Origin: Bacteroidales bacterium
GTDB taxonomy: Bacteria; Bacteroidota; Bacteroidia; Bacteroidales; UBA932
Assembly: GCA_024683255.1 (NCBI GenBank)
Contig: JAIKYL010000065.1
Span: 1 to 26,733, forward strand
DNA length: 26,733 nucleotides
Reading direction: 5' to 3'
Part shown: positions 1-7,600 of the stretch, piece after piece
Layout: each line of letters opens with the position of its first letter
Position numbering within the stretch: position 1 is the stretch's first letter
Notes under the pieces: model-generated
Seen by the model: the letters and a program-made list of their open reading frames with translations, nothing else
What the model was told of the DNA's origin: nothing
Databases searched by the model: none
Position numbers and translations under genes: made by a program

Positions 1-432
1 GCGGCCATCCTCACGTATCCGGACTTCTTCAAGGCGGCCGTTTCCTGCGCCGGCAACCACGACAACAGCATCTACAACCGCTGGTGGAGCGAGCAGCATC
101 ACGGCATCCAGGAAAAAGTGGCCAAGGGAGACACCACCTTCGTGTATCACATTGATACCAACCAGGAGCTGGCATCCCGCCTCAAGGGTCACCTGATGCT
201 GGTGCACGGAGACCAGGACAACAACGTGAACCCGGCCAACTCCATCCGTGTGGTGGACGCCCTCATCAAGGCCAACAAGCGCTTCGAGTTCGTACTCCTG
301 CCCGGCCAGCGCCACGGCTTCGGCAATATGAACGAATACTTCTTCTGGAAGATGGCCGACTGGTATTCCCGCTGGCTCATCGGCGACAAGAGGGAGCACG
401 AGATAGACATAGCAGAACTCAACAACGACTAA
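1..432 (+). CDS. S9 family prolyl oligopeptidase / DPP4-like peptidase, C-terminal fragment
   Basis: This is the last 143 codons of a serine peptidase of the S9 alpha/beta-hydrolase class; the frame is open from base 1, so the gene begins outside the window. The HGDQDNNV stretch holds the expected catalytic Asp (codon 217-219) and GQRHGFG holds the catalytic His (codon 313-315). The Ser nucleophile must lie upstream of the window. In Bacteroidetes such proteins are usually exported dipeptidyl peptidases that remove N-terminal dipeptides from peptides. The motif spacing and the end close to the His fit the family. The exact substrate class (DPP4 or another S9 branch) cannot be decided from this fragment. 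Confidence 0.88.
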   Translation, partial: AAILTYPDFFKAAVSCAGNHDNSIYNRWWSEQHHGIQEKVAKGDTTFVYHIDTNQELASRLKGHLMLVHGDQDNNVNPANSIRVVDALIKANKRFEFVLLPGQRHGFGNMNEYFFWKMADWYSRWLIGDKREHEIDIAELNND

Positions 433-454
433 AGCGCCATCAGGGCACAAGCGT

Positions 455-997
455 ATGGACTGGATTGTAACAGAAATAGACGGAAAGGTTGCCTCCATTG
501 CGGCCGATTATCGGCATTTCAAACGCATCGCAGCGGAGGTGGCCGCCCTGCCGCCGGAATCCGTTGGCTCGGTGGGAACCCGGAAAATCACCACGGAAGA
601 ACTGCATGAAGCGGCTCAGTTCCTCACCTGGGAAGACCTCCGCCTGTTTGGCTCGGACTTCCAGAAAAAGGTGTGGAAGGGCATCTACGACCTATCTCAC
701 GGGCCGGAAGAGTTGCGGCTGTACAGCTATTCGGAACTGGCCACCCGGGTGGACAATCCGCTGGGCGTACGGGCCGTGGCCCATGCCGTGGCCATGAATC
801 CCGTGGCCTATGTGATTCCCTGCCACCTCATTGTGCCCAAAGAGTCCATGGACAAGGTGAACGACATCCGTGCCACCGCCCTAAGTACCCTGTTCAAAGG
901 CAGCGACCTGTATCTCCTGAACTCCATCGAGGTGGGTGAGTATGCCTATGGGTCGGAGATCAAACGGGAACTCATCAAACTGCAACTGGGGAAATGA
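455..997 (+). CDS. MGMT-like alkyltransferase-fold protein (methylated-DNA--protein-cysteine methyltransferase family)
   Basis: A 180-residue protein whose C-terminal half matches the DNA-binding and active-site domain of O6-alkylguanine-DNA alkyltransferases. It has an FGSDFQKKVW start of the domain, a GVRAVAHAVAMNPV helix region (R106 and N115 in the usual places) and the IPCH active-site motif with acceptor Cys123. Family members normally read PCHRV; here the next residues are L and I, so the usual Arg is missing. The likely role is suicidal transfer of alkyl groups from damaged guanine to Cys123. The altered motif leaves substrate range or activity open. It starts 22 nt after the peptidase stop and overlaps cutC by 4 nt (ATGA), so the two are probably translationally coupled. 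Confidence 0.8.
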   Translation: MDWIVTEIDGKVASIAADYRHFKRIAAEVAALPPESVGSVGTRKITTEELHEAAQFLTWEDLRLFGSDFQKKVWKGIYDLSHGPEELRLYSYSELATRVDNPLGVRAVAHAVAMNPVAYVIPCHLIVPKESMDKVNDIRATALSTLFKGSDLYLLNSIEVGEYAYGSEIKRELIKLQLGK

Positions 998-1749
998 CGC
1001 TGGAAGTCTGCTGCGGAAATCTGGAAAGCGTGCACGCCGCCGTAACTGGCGGCGCGCCGCGTATTGAGCTGTGCCGGGACCTGGAACAGGACGGGCTCAC
1101 CCCATCTCGGGAGGTGCTTCAGGAGGTCCGCCGGCTGTATCCGTCCCTTAAAATTCACGTCCTCATCCGCTCCCGCGCGGGGGATTTCTGCTACACTCCG
1201 GAGGATGTGGCCACAATGGCCGCCCAGATTGAAGAGGCCCTGGAACTGGGGGCCGATGGGATTGTAATTGGAGCCCTCACGCAAAAAGGTGACGTGGACA
1301 TCCAGGCTATGCAGGCTTGGATGAAGGTGGTGGAGGACTGGATGCTGGCCAAGGGTTTCGAGGCCGGTGGCTGCCATTCCTGCATGGACGCCTATTTCTT
1401 TCAGGGGCTGGTAAAACGGCCTTCCGTTACCTTCCACCGGGCCTTCGACCGCTGCCGGGACCCGTTCCGGGCGCTGGAGGATCTCATCGGAGCGGGTTGT
1501 AACCGCATCCTCACTTCCGGGCAGGCGCCCACAGCGCTGGAAGGGACCTCCCTTCTGAAGGAGCTGCGCCGGAAGGCCGACGGCCGCATCGGCATCCTGC
1601 CCGGCGGCGGCATTACGCCGGAGAACGCCAGGGCCATCCTGGAGGCAACGGGTTGCACGGAACTCCACGCATCGGCATCCATAATAAAAGAGGGCCGCAA
1701 AGTTACCTCTGCAGCCCTCGTATCGGCTATCAACGCTATTTTACAGTAA
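994..1749 (+). CDS. cutC: CutC family protein (copper homeostasis family TIM barrel)
   Basis: A 251-residue protein of full family length with the CutC signature pattern: MTLEVCCGNLESV at the N terminus, GAPRIELC near residue 20, and a central HVLIRSRAGDF strand. Near the end are LTSGQAPTALEG and the GGGITPEN turn, typical of a TIM-barrel fold. CutC has been linked to copper tolerance in E. coli, but its biochemical activity is still unclear, so no reaction is assigned. Its ATG overlaps the stop of the upstream alkyltransferase-like gene. Its last 14 bp overlap the 3' end of the convergent glycosyltransferase gene, and the final codons also encode that gene's terminator hairpin on the opposite strand. 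Confidence 0.9.
   Translation: MTLEVCCGNLESVHAAVTGGAPRIELCRDLEQDGLTPSREVLQEVRRLYPSLKIHVLIRSRAGDFCYTPEDVATMAAQIEEALELGADGIVIGALTQKGDVDIQAMQAWMKVVEDWMLAKGFEAGGCHSCMDAYFFQGLVKRPSVTFHRAFDRCRDPFRALEDLIGAGCNRILTSGQAPTALEGTSLLKELRRKADGRIGILPGGGITPENARAILEATGCTELHASASIIKEGRKVTSAALVSAINAILQ
1681..1719 (-). terminator. Intrinsic terminator for the deformylase-ompA-glycosyltransferase run, inside cutC
   Basis: On the minus strand the transcript can form a 12-bp stem (bases 1708-1719 with 1690-1701, two G-U pairs) around a 6-nt loop at 1702-1707. A TTTTATTAT tract follows (1689-1681). It lies 17 nt past the glycosyltransferase stop and within the coding sequence of the convergent cutC gene. Confidence 0.75.
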
Positions 1750-2917
1750 TCTGCGTCTTCTTGGCAATGAGCCGGTTGTAGCGGTCCAGGACCTCGTCCA
1801 CCACATCTTCCCAGGAACGGACGATGGAACGGGAGGCCGTCTTGCCCACGCGGTGCACGCGTTCCGGATCGGCCAGCAGTTCCCGCAGGAGGGAGACAAA
1901 GGCGTCCAGGTTGTTGGGCACCAGGAAGCCGTTTTCCCCATCCCTGAGGATGGTGGCGGCCGTGGACTCGTCTATCATCACGGAAGGCGTGTGCAGGGCG
2001 GCTGCCTCGCGCACCACCAGCGGCGCATTGTCGTACAGCGAAGGGAACAGGAACAGGTCGGCCACCGCATAGTAGCGCGTGATATCGTCCCGGTTGGTGA
2101 GCATACCCGTGAAGGTGACGTGCCCCTCCAGGCCTTTTTCCCGCACCAGATCCTTCATCTCTTCGGCCGCATAGCCGGTTCCCACGAAGAACATCCTGAA
2201 TTTCAGGTCTTTGATCTTCTCCAGGCCGTCTATGATGAAGCGTACGTTCTTCTGCCAGATGTGCTGGCCCACGAACAGGAAGACAAATTCGTCCGGGCCG
2301 ATGCCCAGAGCCTTCCGGGCCTCGGCAAAGTAGGAGTCCGGATAATCGGCCACCAGGTCGCTGCCATTCTCCACCACCTCCACGGGGCCCTTGTAGCCGT
2401 ATTCGCGGATTACATCCACCACCGACTCCTGCGGCACCCATACTTCATCGGCCTTGTCGAAGAAATCCATGGTTACCTTCAGCATCTGGTCCACCACAAA
2501 GTCCGAAGGGATGATCTTGGCGTAATCATCCCGGAACTTGGAATGGAAGGTGGCCACCAGGGGAATGCCCTGGGCCTTGGCCACGCTGGCTGCCACCCGG
2601 CCCGAGGTAAAGGGCGAATGGGCGTGCACCAGCTTGAATTTTCTCATAGAAAGCCGGGTTAAGAATACCGGGTCTATCTGTGCCACGCCGGTCACGTAAG
2701 GCTTGCGGAACGGGACGGGCACAGAAAGATAATCCAGCACCTGGTAGTCCAGGGATTTATAATCGGCTCCATACACATTGGGGGTGATGACGCTCACCCC
2801 GCCAACCTTCTTCTGCATCCAGTATGCGTAGTTCTGTACGCACACCGCCACTCCGTCCATTACGGGAGGGAAGGCTTCACTGGCTAGGAGAATGTTGGAG
2901 TCTTTTGTCCAGGCCAT
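1736..2917 (-). CDS. GT4 family glycosyltransferase (GT-B fold)
   Basis: A 393-residue protein with a two-domain GT-B layout. The N-terminal part (about 7-185) starts with ILLASEAFPPVMDGVA and contains VHAHSPFTSG; the C-terminal part (about 200-375) contains FLFVGQHIWQKN and FPSLYDNAP. These are hallmarks of group 1/GT4 retaining transferases that use nucleotide sugars. The usual E-x7-E motif appears as D296-x7-E304, a conservative change at the first acid. There is no signal peptide, so it should act on the cytoplasmic face, perhaps on a glycolipid or surface glycan; donor and acceptor cannot be read from the sequence. It starts 3 nt after the ompA-like stop and is probably the last gene of that transcript. 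Confidence 0.87.
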   Translation of the reverse strand: MAWTKDSNILLASEAFPPVMDGVAVCVQNYAYWMQKKVGGVSVITPNVYGADYKSLDYQVLDYLSVPVPFRKPYVTGVAQIDPVFLTRLSMRKFKLVHAHSPFTSGRVAASVAKAQGIPLVATFHSKFRDDYAKIIPSDFVVDQMLKVTMDFFDKADEVWVPQESVVDVIREYGYKGPVEVVENGSDLVADYPDSYFAEARKALGIGPDEFVFLFVGQHIWQKNVRFIIDGLEKIKDLKFRMFFVGTGYAAEEMKDLVREKGLEGHVTFTGMLTNRDDITRYYAVADLFLFPSLYDNAPLVVREAAALHTPSVMIDESTAATILRDGENGFLVPNNLDAFVSLLRELLADPERVHRVGKTASRSIVRSWEDVVDEVLDRYNRLIAKKTQITVK

Positions 2918-2920
2918 ATC

Positions 2921-3601
2921 CTACTGCAGCGTACCGGCTTCGGCCTCTTTCACCATTTCTTCGTTGGCGGTGATGAAGATTTCCACGCGGCGGTTCTGGG
3001 CACGGCCGGCCTCGGTATCGTTTTCGGCCACCGGGAAGTTGAAGGAAAGGCCTTCGGCGGTCATGCGCTCCTTGGCGATACCCTTGGTGCGGAGATAGGT
3101 CTCCACGGATTCGGCACGCTGGTTGGACACTTTCTGGTTGGCCTGTGCGCTACCCACGTTGTCCGTGTGGCCGTAGATGGCGAAGTTGGTCTCCGGCATA
3201 TCGGCCATTTCGGCGGCGAATTTGTCCAGCTGGTCCTTGGCTGTCTGTTTTAGGGTGGACTTGTTGAAGTCGAACAGGATGCCGCTGTCGAAGGTGACCT
3301 TGATGGCCTTGAGGCCGTTCACGTCCGTAACGGTTTCTACCTGGGCGTTCTCCAGTTCTGCCAGTTCGGCAGCCTTTTCGTCCATTTTCTTGCCGATGGC
3401 TACGCCGGTACCGGCACCTACGACGCCGCCCACGGCCGCGCCGATGGCGATGGCCGAACCGTCACCACCCAGCAGATATCCCAGACCGGCACCGATGGCC
3501 GCGCCGGCGCTTGTGCCGATAATGGCACCGGAACCCGTTTTGGACATACCACAGCCCACCAGAAGGGCACCGCAAACAAGAAGGGAAAGGATTTTTTTCA
3601 T
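2921..3601 (-). CDS. OmpA-family outer-membrane lipoprotein with glycine zipper
   Basis: The protein (226 residues from the chosen start) opens with a lipoprotein signal peptide and a lipobox (LLVGC, lipidated Cys17). A Gly/Ala-rich glycine-zipper segment (about 25-75) follows, then a C-terminal OmpA-like peptidoglycan-binding domain with IYGHTDNVGS, NQRAESVETYL and NRRVEIFI. It should sit in the outer membrane and hold diaminopimelate peptidoglycan through the Asp and Arg of these motifs. An in-frame ATG at 3628 would add nine residues and overlap the deformylase gene. I prefer 3601 because it places a normal lipoprotein signal at the N terminus. It lies between the deformylase and glycosyltransferase genes and is probably cotranscribed with both. 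Confidence 0.9.
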   Translation of the reverse strand: MKKILSLLVCGALLVGCGMSKTGSGAIIGTSAGAAIGAGLGYLLGGDGSAIAIGAAVGGVVGAGTGVAIGKKMDEKAAELAELENAQVETVTDVNGLKAIKVTFDSGILFDFNKSTLKQTAKDQLDKFAAEMADMPETNFAIYGHTDNVGSAQANQKVSNQRAESVETYLRTKGIAKERMTAEGLSFNFPVAENDTEAGRAQNRRVEIFITANEEMVKEAEAGTLQ

Positions 3602-3614
3602 AATAGATCTATTT

Positions 3615-4235
3615 TTAGCGTTTGTCAACTACAAAGACAGTATCGGCCCGATCCGTGTACAGGATGCCGTCCAGGTGGTCACATTCATGCTGGAAGATGA
3701 CGGCCGTATAGCCATGCACCGTATCCTTGCGGGGCTGCAGGGTTTCCCGGTCTATGTACGAAACCAGCACGGACTGGTAGCGGGAGACATACCCGCGAAG
3801 CCCGGGCAGTGACAGACAGCCCTCCCGGCCGCTCACCTTCTCTCCCCACAGGCTGTCCAGCTTCACATTGACGTATGCCTCAAAGGGCTCTCCCTCTTTG
3901 TCGAAGCGCTGCACGCACACAATGCGGCGGTTGATACCCACCTGCGGGGCAGCTATCCCCACGCCATTCTGCGAGGGATCCTGCACGGTGGTGAGCATTT
4001 TGCCGATAAGCTTCCGGAACCGTTCCGACTTGAGCTCTTTGGCCGATAAGTCCTTGCTCTGAGCCCGCAGAACGGCGCTGTCCCCGGGCATGGTGGTAAC
4101 GTACATCACATCCCCGGAGTTGTCTATAATCTGCCTTTCTGCTTTGGTGAAATCCTGTTTTCCGGTAAAGAGAAGGACAATTCCCGCAGCCAGCGCCACC
4201 AACACGGGCACCAGCAGGCTGCTGTTCATCTTCAT
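3615..4235 (-). CDS. def: Peptide deformylase with N-terminal membrane segment
   Basis: All three deformylase motifs are present (numbered from the alternative ATG at 4247): GVGIAAPQVG (95-104), EGCLSLPG (142-149, metal ligand C144) and HECDH (187-191, metal ligands H187/H191, catalytic E188). Motif III has Cys where Ile, Met or Phe is more usual. Unlike housekeeping deformylases, it has a hydrophobic helix (about residues 10-28) and a roughly 60-residue spacer before motif I, so it looks membrane-anchored or exported. The likely reaction is removal of formyl groups from N-formyl-Met peptides. Three in-frame ATGs occur (4247, 4235, 4229). The promoter at 4253-4260 puts transcription start near 4247, so 4235 is the more likely start. 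Its stop lies 13 nt from the ompA-like start. Confidence 0.87.
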   Translation of the reverse strand: MKMNSSLLVPVLVALAAGIVLLFTGKQDFTKAERQIIDNSGDVMYVTTMPGDSAVLRAQSKDLSAKELKSERFRKLIGKMLTTVQDPSQNGVGIAAPQVGINRRIVCVQRFDKEGEPFEAYVNVKLDSLWGEKVSGREGCLSLPGLRGYVSRYQSVLVSYIDRETLQPRKDTVHGYTAVIFQHECDHLDGILYTDRADTVFVVDKR

Positions 4236-4252
4236 AGTATCTCTCATGAGGA

Positions 4253-4260
4253 CAAATATA
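4253..4260 (-). promoter_or_regulatory. Bacteroidetes-type -7 promoter element for the deformylase gene
   Basis: On the minus strand this reads TATATTTG, a full match to TAnnTTTG. No clear TTTG -33 box lies at the usual distance, only an A/T-rich tract. Transcription would start only about 10 to 20 nt before the deformylase start codon. It is back to back with the tRNA-Gly promoter. Confidence 0.6.
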
Positions 4261-4279
4261 CAAAAAAAACGTAAAAAAA

Positions 4280-4310
4280 TTTGCAGTTTCCCAAAAAAGC
4301 CTTACCTTTG
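4280..4310 (+). promoter_or_regulatory. Promoter of tRNA-Gly (TTTG / TAnnTTTG)
   Basis: A TTTG box at 4280-4283 and TACCTTTG at 4303-4310 are separated by 19 nt, a textbook match to the Bacteroidetes primary sigma consensus. The tRNA begins 12 nt downstream. Confidence 0.8.
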
Positions 4311-4322
4311 CAATCCCGTTAA

Positions 4323-4395
<73 letters not shown>

Positions 4396-4400
<5 letters not shown>

Positions 4401-4437
4401 GAACAGGACAGCCTTTATGGTTGTCCTGTTTCGTTTG
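4396..4437 (+). terminator. Hairpin after tRNA-Gly, probable terminator
   Basis: A perfect 9-bp stem, AACAGGACA (4402-4410) with TGTCCTGTT (4422-4430), encloses an 11-nt loop. The stem extends through CAAACG (4396-4401) and CGTTTG (4432-4437) with one bulged T. The downstream side is U-rich only in part, so termination is likely but not certain. A second hairpin with covarying stem bases lies at 4579-4607. Confidence 0.65.
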
Positions 4438-4554
4438 ATACGAGACCTCGAACGCAGCGGCCCCAGTCCCCCGAGGGGACCGCCGCGCAAGCGGCGAGGG
4501 GGTAACGTGGACTTCGCGAGGGGCCCGCAGGGCCCACTACCCGCGTCAGCGGGC
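4438..4554. repeat. GC-rich palindromic (REP/MITE-like) element between the tRNA-end repeats
   Basis: Four tight palindromes follow one another: GTCCCC/GGGGAC at 4466-4480, CGCCGC/GCGGCG with a GCAA loop at 4481-4496, GGGCCC/GGGCCC at 4521-4535 and CCCGC/GCGGG at 4540-4553. The left edge (4440-4453) reads as a near-exact inverted copy of the tRNA T arm, and ACGAGAC at 4440-4446 pairs with GTCTCGT at 4559-4565 as short terminal inverted repeats. The open frames crossing it give low-complexity Pro/Arg/Gly peptides and are not credible proteins. It looks like a non-coding, tRNA-associated repeat; its family is unknown to me. Confidence 0.7.
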
Positions 4555-4578
4555 TCGAGTCTCGTTTTCCGCTCAAAC
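4555..4578 (+). repeat. 24-bp direct repeat, copy 2 (orphan tRNA-Gly 3' end)
   Basis: An exact copy of 4377-4400 without a tRNA body upstream; it is preceded instead by the palindromic element. It is followed by its own hairpin, just as copy 1 is. Confidence 0.9.
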
Positions 4579-4612
4579 AAAACGCCAGCTCTTGTGGTTG
4601 GCGTTTTTGTTT
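4574..4612 (+). terminator. Hairpin with T tract after repeat copy 2
   Basis: The stem AAAACGCCA (4579-4587) pairs with TGGCGTTTT (4599-4607) around an 11-nt loop and runs into a TTTTTG tract. It is a good intrinsic terminator shape. Compared with the hairpin at 4402-4430, three base pairs of the 9-bp stem have changed and all three changes keep pairing. Confidence 0.7.
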
Positions 4613-4622
4613 ATTATCTTTG
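4591..4622 (+). promoter_or_regulatory. Promoter of the GH2 beta-galactosidase gene
   Basis: TATCTTTG at 4615-4622 matches the TAnnTTTG -7 element. The best upstream partner is CTTG at 4591-4594, 20 nt away, a one-base mismatch to TTTG. It overlaps the preceding hairpin. The start codon is 25 nt downstream. Confidence 0.6.
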
Positions 4623-4647
4623 CGTATAGACTATAACCACGCACCCT

Positions 4648-7600
4648 ATGAACCGTTTATGCGCCCTTCTTGTTCCGCTGGCTATCATGGCGGGACCGGT
4701 TTTCCTTCCGGCACAGGAGAAACCTTATCTGGATCATCTTTCCGATTACATCGAGAACCTTGCCGTTTTCGAGGAAAACCAGGAGCCCGGGAGGGCTTTC
4801 CATATTCCGGAAAAGCACCTTTCCCTGAACGGAACCTGGAAGTTCTCCTACCAGGAGTCTCCGCTAGATGTTCCCAAAGACTTCTTCTCCCCTTCTTTCA
4901 ATGACCGGAAGTGGGGCACCATCGAAGTCCCTTCCAACTGGGAGATGCAGGGATACGGCCAGGCCATTTTCCGAAACGTTTCTGCTCCTTTCATGGTGCT
5001 GCCTCCTGCAGAAACCATGAAACGTTACCGGGAACGGTACGAGGATCCTGCCACGCCGGAAAACATGAAAGGCTATCTCCTCTCCCGCATGGGCGGGAGC
5101 CTCACCCCGCCGCCTTTTGCCGTGAGCGTTCCGCAAGTGCCGGAATTCAATCCCACAGGTGCCTACAGGACCACTTTCAACCTGCCTAAGGACTGGAAGG
5201 GGGACCAGGTCTTCCTCCGTTTCGAGAAGGTGGCATCGGCCTCTTTCGTCTGGGTGAACGGCCAGGAGGTGGGCTACAACGAGGGGGCCCAGGAGCCGGC
5301 GGAGTACAATGTGACCAAGTACCTGAAACCGGGAAAGAACACCCTGGCGGTGCTGGTGCTCAAATACAGCGACGGTTATTATCTGGAGGGCCAGGACTAC
5401 TGGCGGCTGGCGGGAATCTTTGACGATGTCACCCTCTATGCCTCCCCACAGGCGCGCATCTGGGACTGGCAGGTAATCACGGACTTCGGCCCGGATTTCA
5501 AGGATTCGGATCTGAGCGTTTCCATCCAGGTGCGGGGTTTCGACATCCAGGCCGATGGCTACAAGGTGGGTGCAACCGTCTCCAAAGGCGGCGTCAAGGT
5601 GGCGGAAATGGCCGGAGAGCCCTTCCGCATCGGCCCGGGCAGTTCCAGGACCATCCCGCTGACGGCTAAGGTGAAGGCCCCGGAGAAATGGTCTGCCGAT
5701 ACGCCGGTGTTGTACGACCTGGAGATGACCCTCTCCGATGCCACTGGGAGTATTGTGGACCGGATAACAAAGCGCATCGGCTTCAAGAAGACCGAAATCC
5801 GGGACGGCGTATTCTACCTGAACGGCCAGCCTGTCAAGGTGAGCGCCGAATGCTCCCACATGCAGCACCCGGAAATGGGGCACGCTATGACCGAGGAAGT
5901 GATCCGTCGGGACATGAAAATACTAAAGCAGTTCAATTTCAACGGGGTCCGTACATCCCACTATCCGCCCGTGAACGAATATCTTGACCTGGCCGATGAA
6001 TACGGCCTGTACATCATTGACGAAACCGGCGACGAATCCCACGCCACGGAATATGTCAGCACCATGCCCGAATTCACGGAAATGTACCGGGAACGGGTGC
6101 GCCGGATGGTACTGCGGGACCGCAACCATGCCTGCGTGCTGTTCTGGAGCGCCGGCAACGAGAGCGGCGAGGGCATGAACATCGCCGAGGTGGTGAAGGA
6201 GGGCAAATCGTTGGATCCCACGCGTTTCTGGATGTACGGCGGCAATGCCGAGAAGAATCCGGCCGAGGATATTGTGGGCCCCCGCTATCCCATCCCCCTG
6301 GAACTGGAGATTGGCTACGGCCTGGACACCAAAGACCTGCGCCCTTCCTTCATGGACGAATACGTGTCGGTGGCCGGCAACGGCGGCGGTGGCTTTGACG
6401 ACTTCTGGGATGTCATCTATCGGCATCCCAAACTCATCGGCGGCGCCGTCTGGGATTTCGTGAGCCCGGGACTCACCCAACCGGTCCGGACGCTTAAGGA
6501 CAAGTCCCCCAACGACGTTCCCGCCCATATCATGGGTCGGGCAAAACTGGTGAAAGGGCCCACAGGTATGGCCATCGACCTGGACAAAGAGGACCAGTGG
6601 GTCCACGTGTACCGGGCCGATGCGCTGGAAATCTCCGGCGAAGGCCTCACCCTAACCCTGGACATCCTGCCCCGGAAATACAACATCTCCGGCGGCTATC
6701 TAATCACGAAGGGAGAAAACCAGTTCGGCCTGAAGCAATTCCGGGACGAGCGGCTGGACTTCTACCTGGACAACGGCCAGAAGCAGGTCTTATCGGCCCC
6801 GCTGCCCGGTGATTGGGAGGGCAAGTGGCACAATGTCACGGCCACCTATGACGGGAAGGAGATGCGGCTTTACCTGGACGGAACCCTGGCGGCCTCCAAG
6901 CCCATGAACGGCGCCATCCGCAACCTGCCGCTTTCCGTCTGCATCGGCCGCAGCGAGGATGGCTGCGGACAGGACACCAACGTCTTTATCTGCGATGCGC
7001 AGATTGACAATGTGGGCGTTTTTGCCGAAGCCGTCACGCCAGGCACCTTCAACCCTGCCAAGGCAGCCCTCTGGCTGGATTTCGAAGGGGAAAAGCAGGA
7101 AGGAACTTTCTGGACCTACGGCCTGGGAGCGCGGACCTACGGCAGCATATGGCCGGACCGGACGCCGCAGCCCGAGATGTGGCAGATGAAAAAGAGCGCC
7201 CAGCCTCTGTCGTTCCACCTTTTGGACGCGGAGCAGGGAACGGTGGAGGTCTGGAACCGGAATCCGTACTTGAATGCGTCACATTATCGGACGTCCTGGA
7301 CCTTGACGGCCGATGACGAGGTGGTGGCCTCCGGCGAAATGCCGCTGAACGTGGCCCCGCTGGGACAGGAGGTCGTACGGATCCCGCTTCCGCATCCGGA
7401 AGCCATTCCGGGCCGGGAATACCGCCTGGACATCTCTTCCGTCCTGGCAAAGGACGAGATTTGGGCCGATAAGGGCCACGAGGTTTCCTGGGACCAGTTC
7501 GAACTCACGGGATGGAATGTCCCGGCATCGGCCAAATCCGCTTCCGGCAAAGCCCGGCTTTCCCGCACAGAAAAAGAGTATGTAGTTTCTGGAGAGGGCT

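Noticed and set aside
1401..2441. A 346-codon minus-strand open frame across cutC and the glycosyltransferase gene
   Set aside because: It is Gly/Arg/Ala-rich and shifted against the true glycosyltransferase frame; both real genes have clear motifs.
4438..4554. CRISPR array or integron attC site
   Set aside because: There are only two copies of one repeat, no regular spacers and no cas or intI gene, and the palindromes lack the attC core layout.
4864..5883. A long minus-strand open frame inside the GH2 gene
   Set aside because: The GH2 frame is continuous with signal peptide and catalytic residues; the antisense frame shows no recognisable domain.
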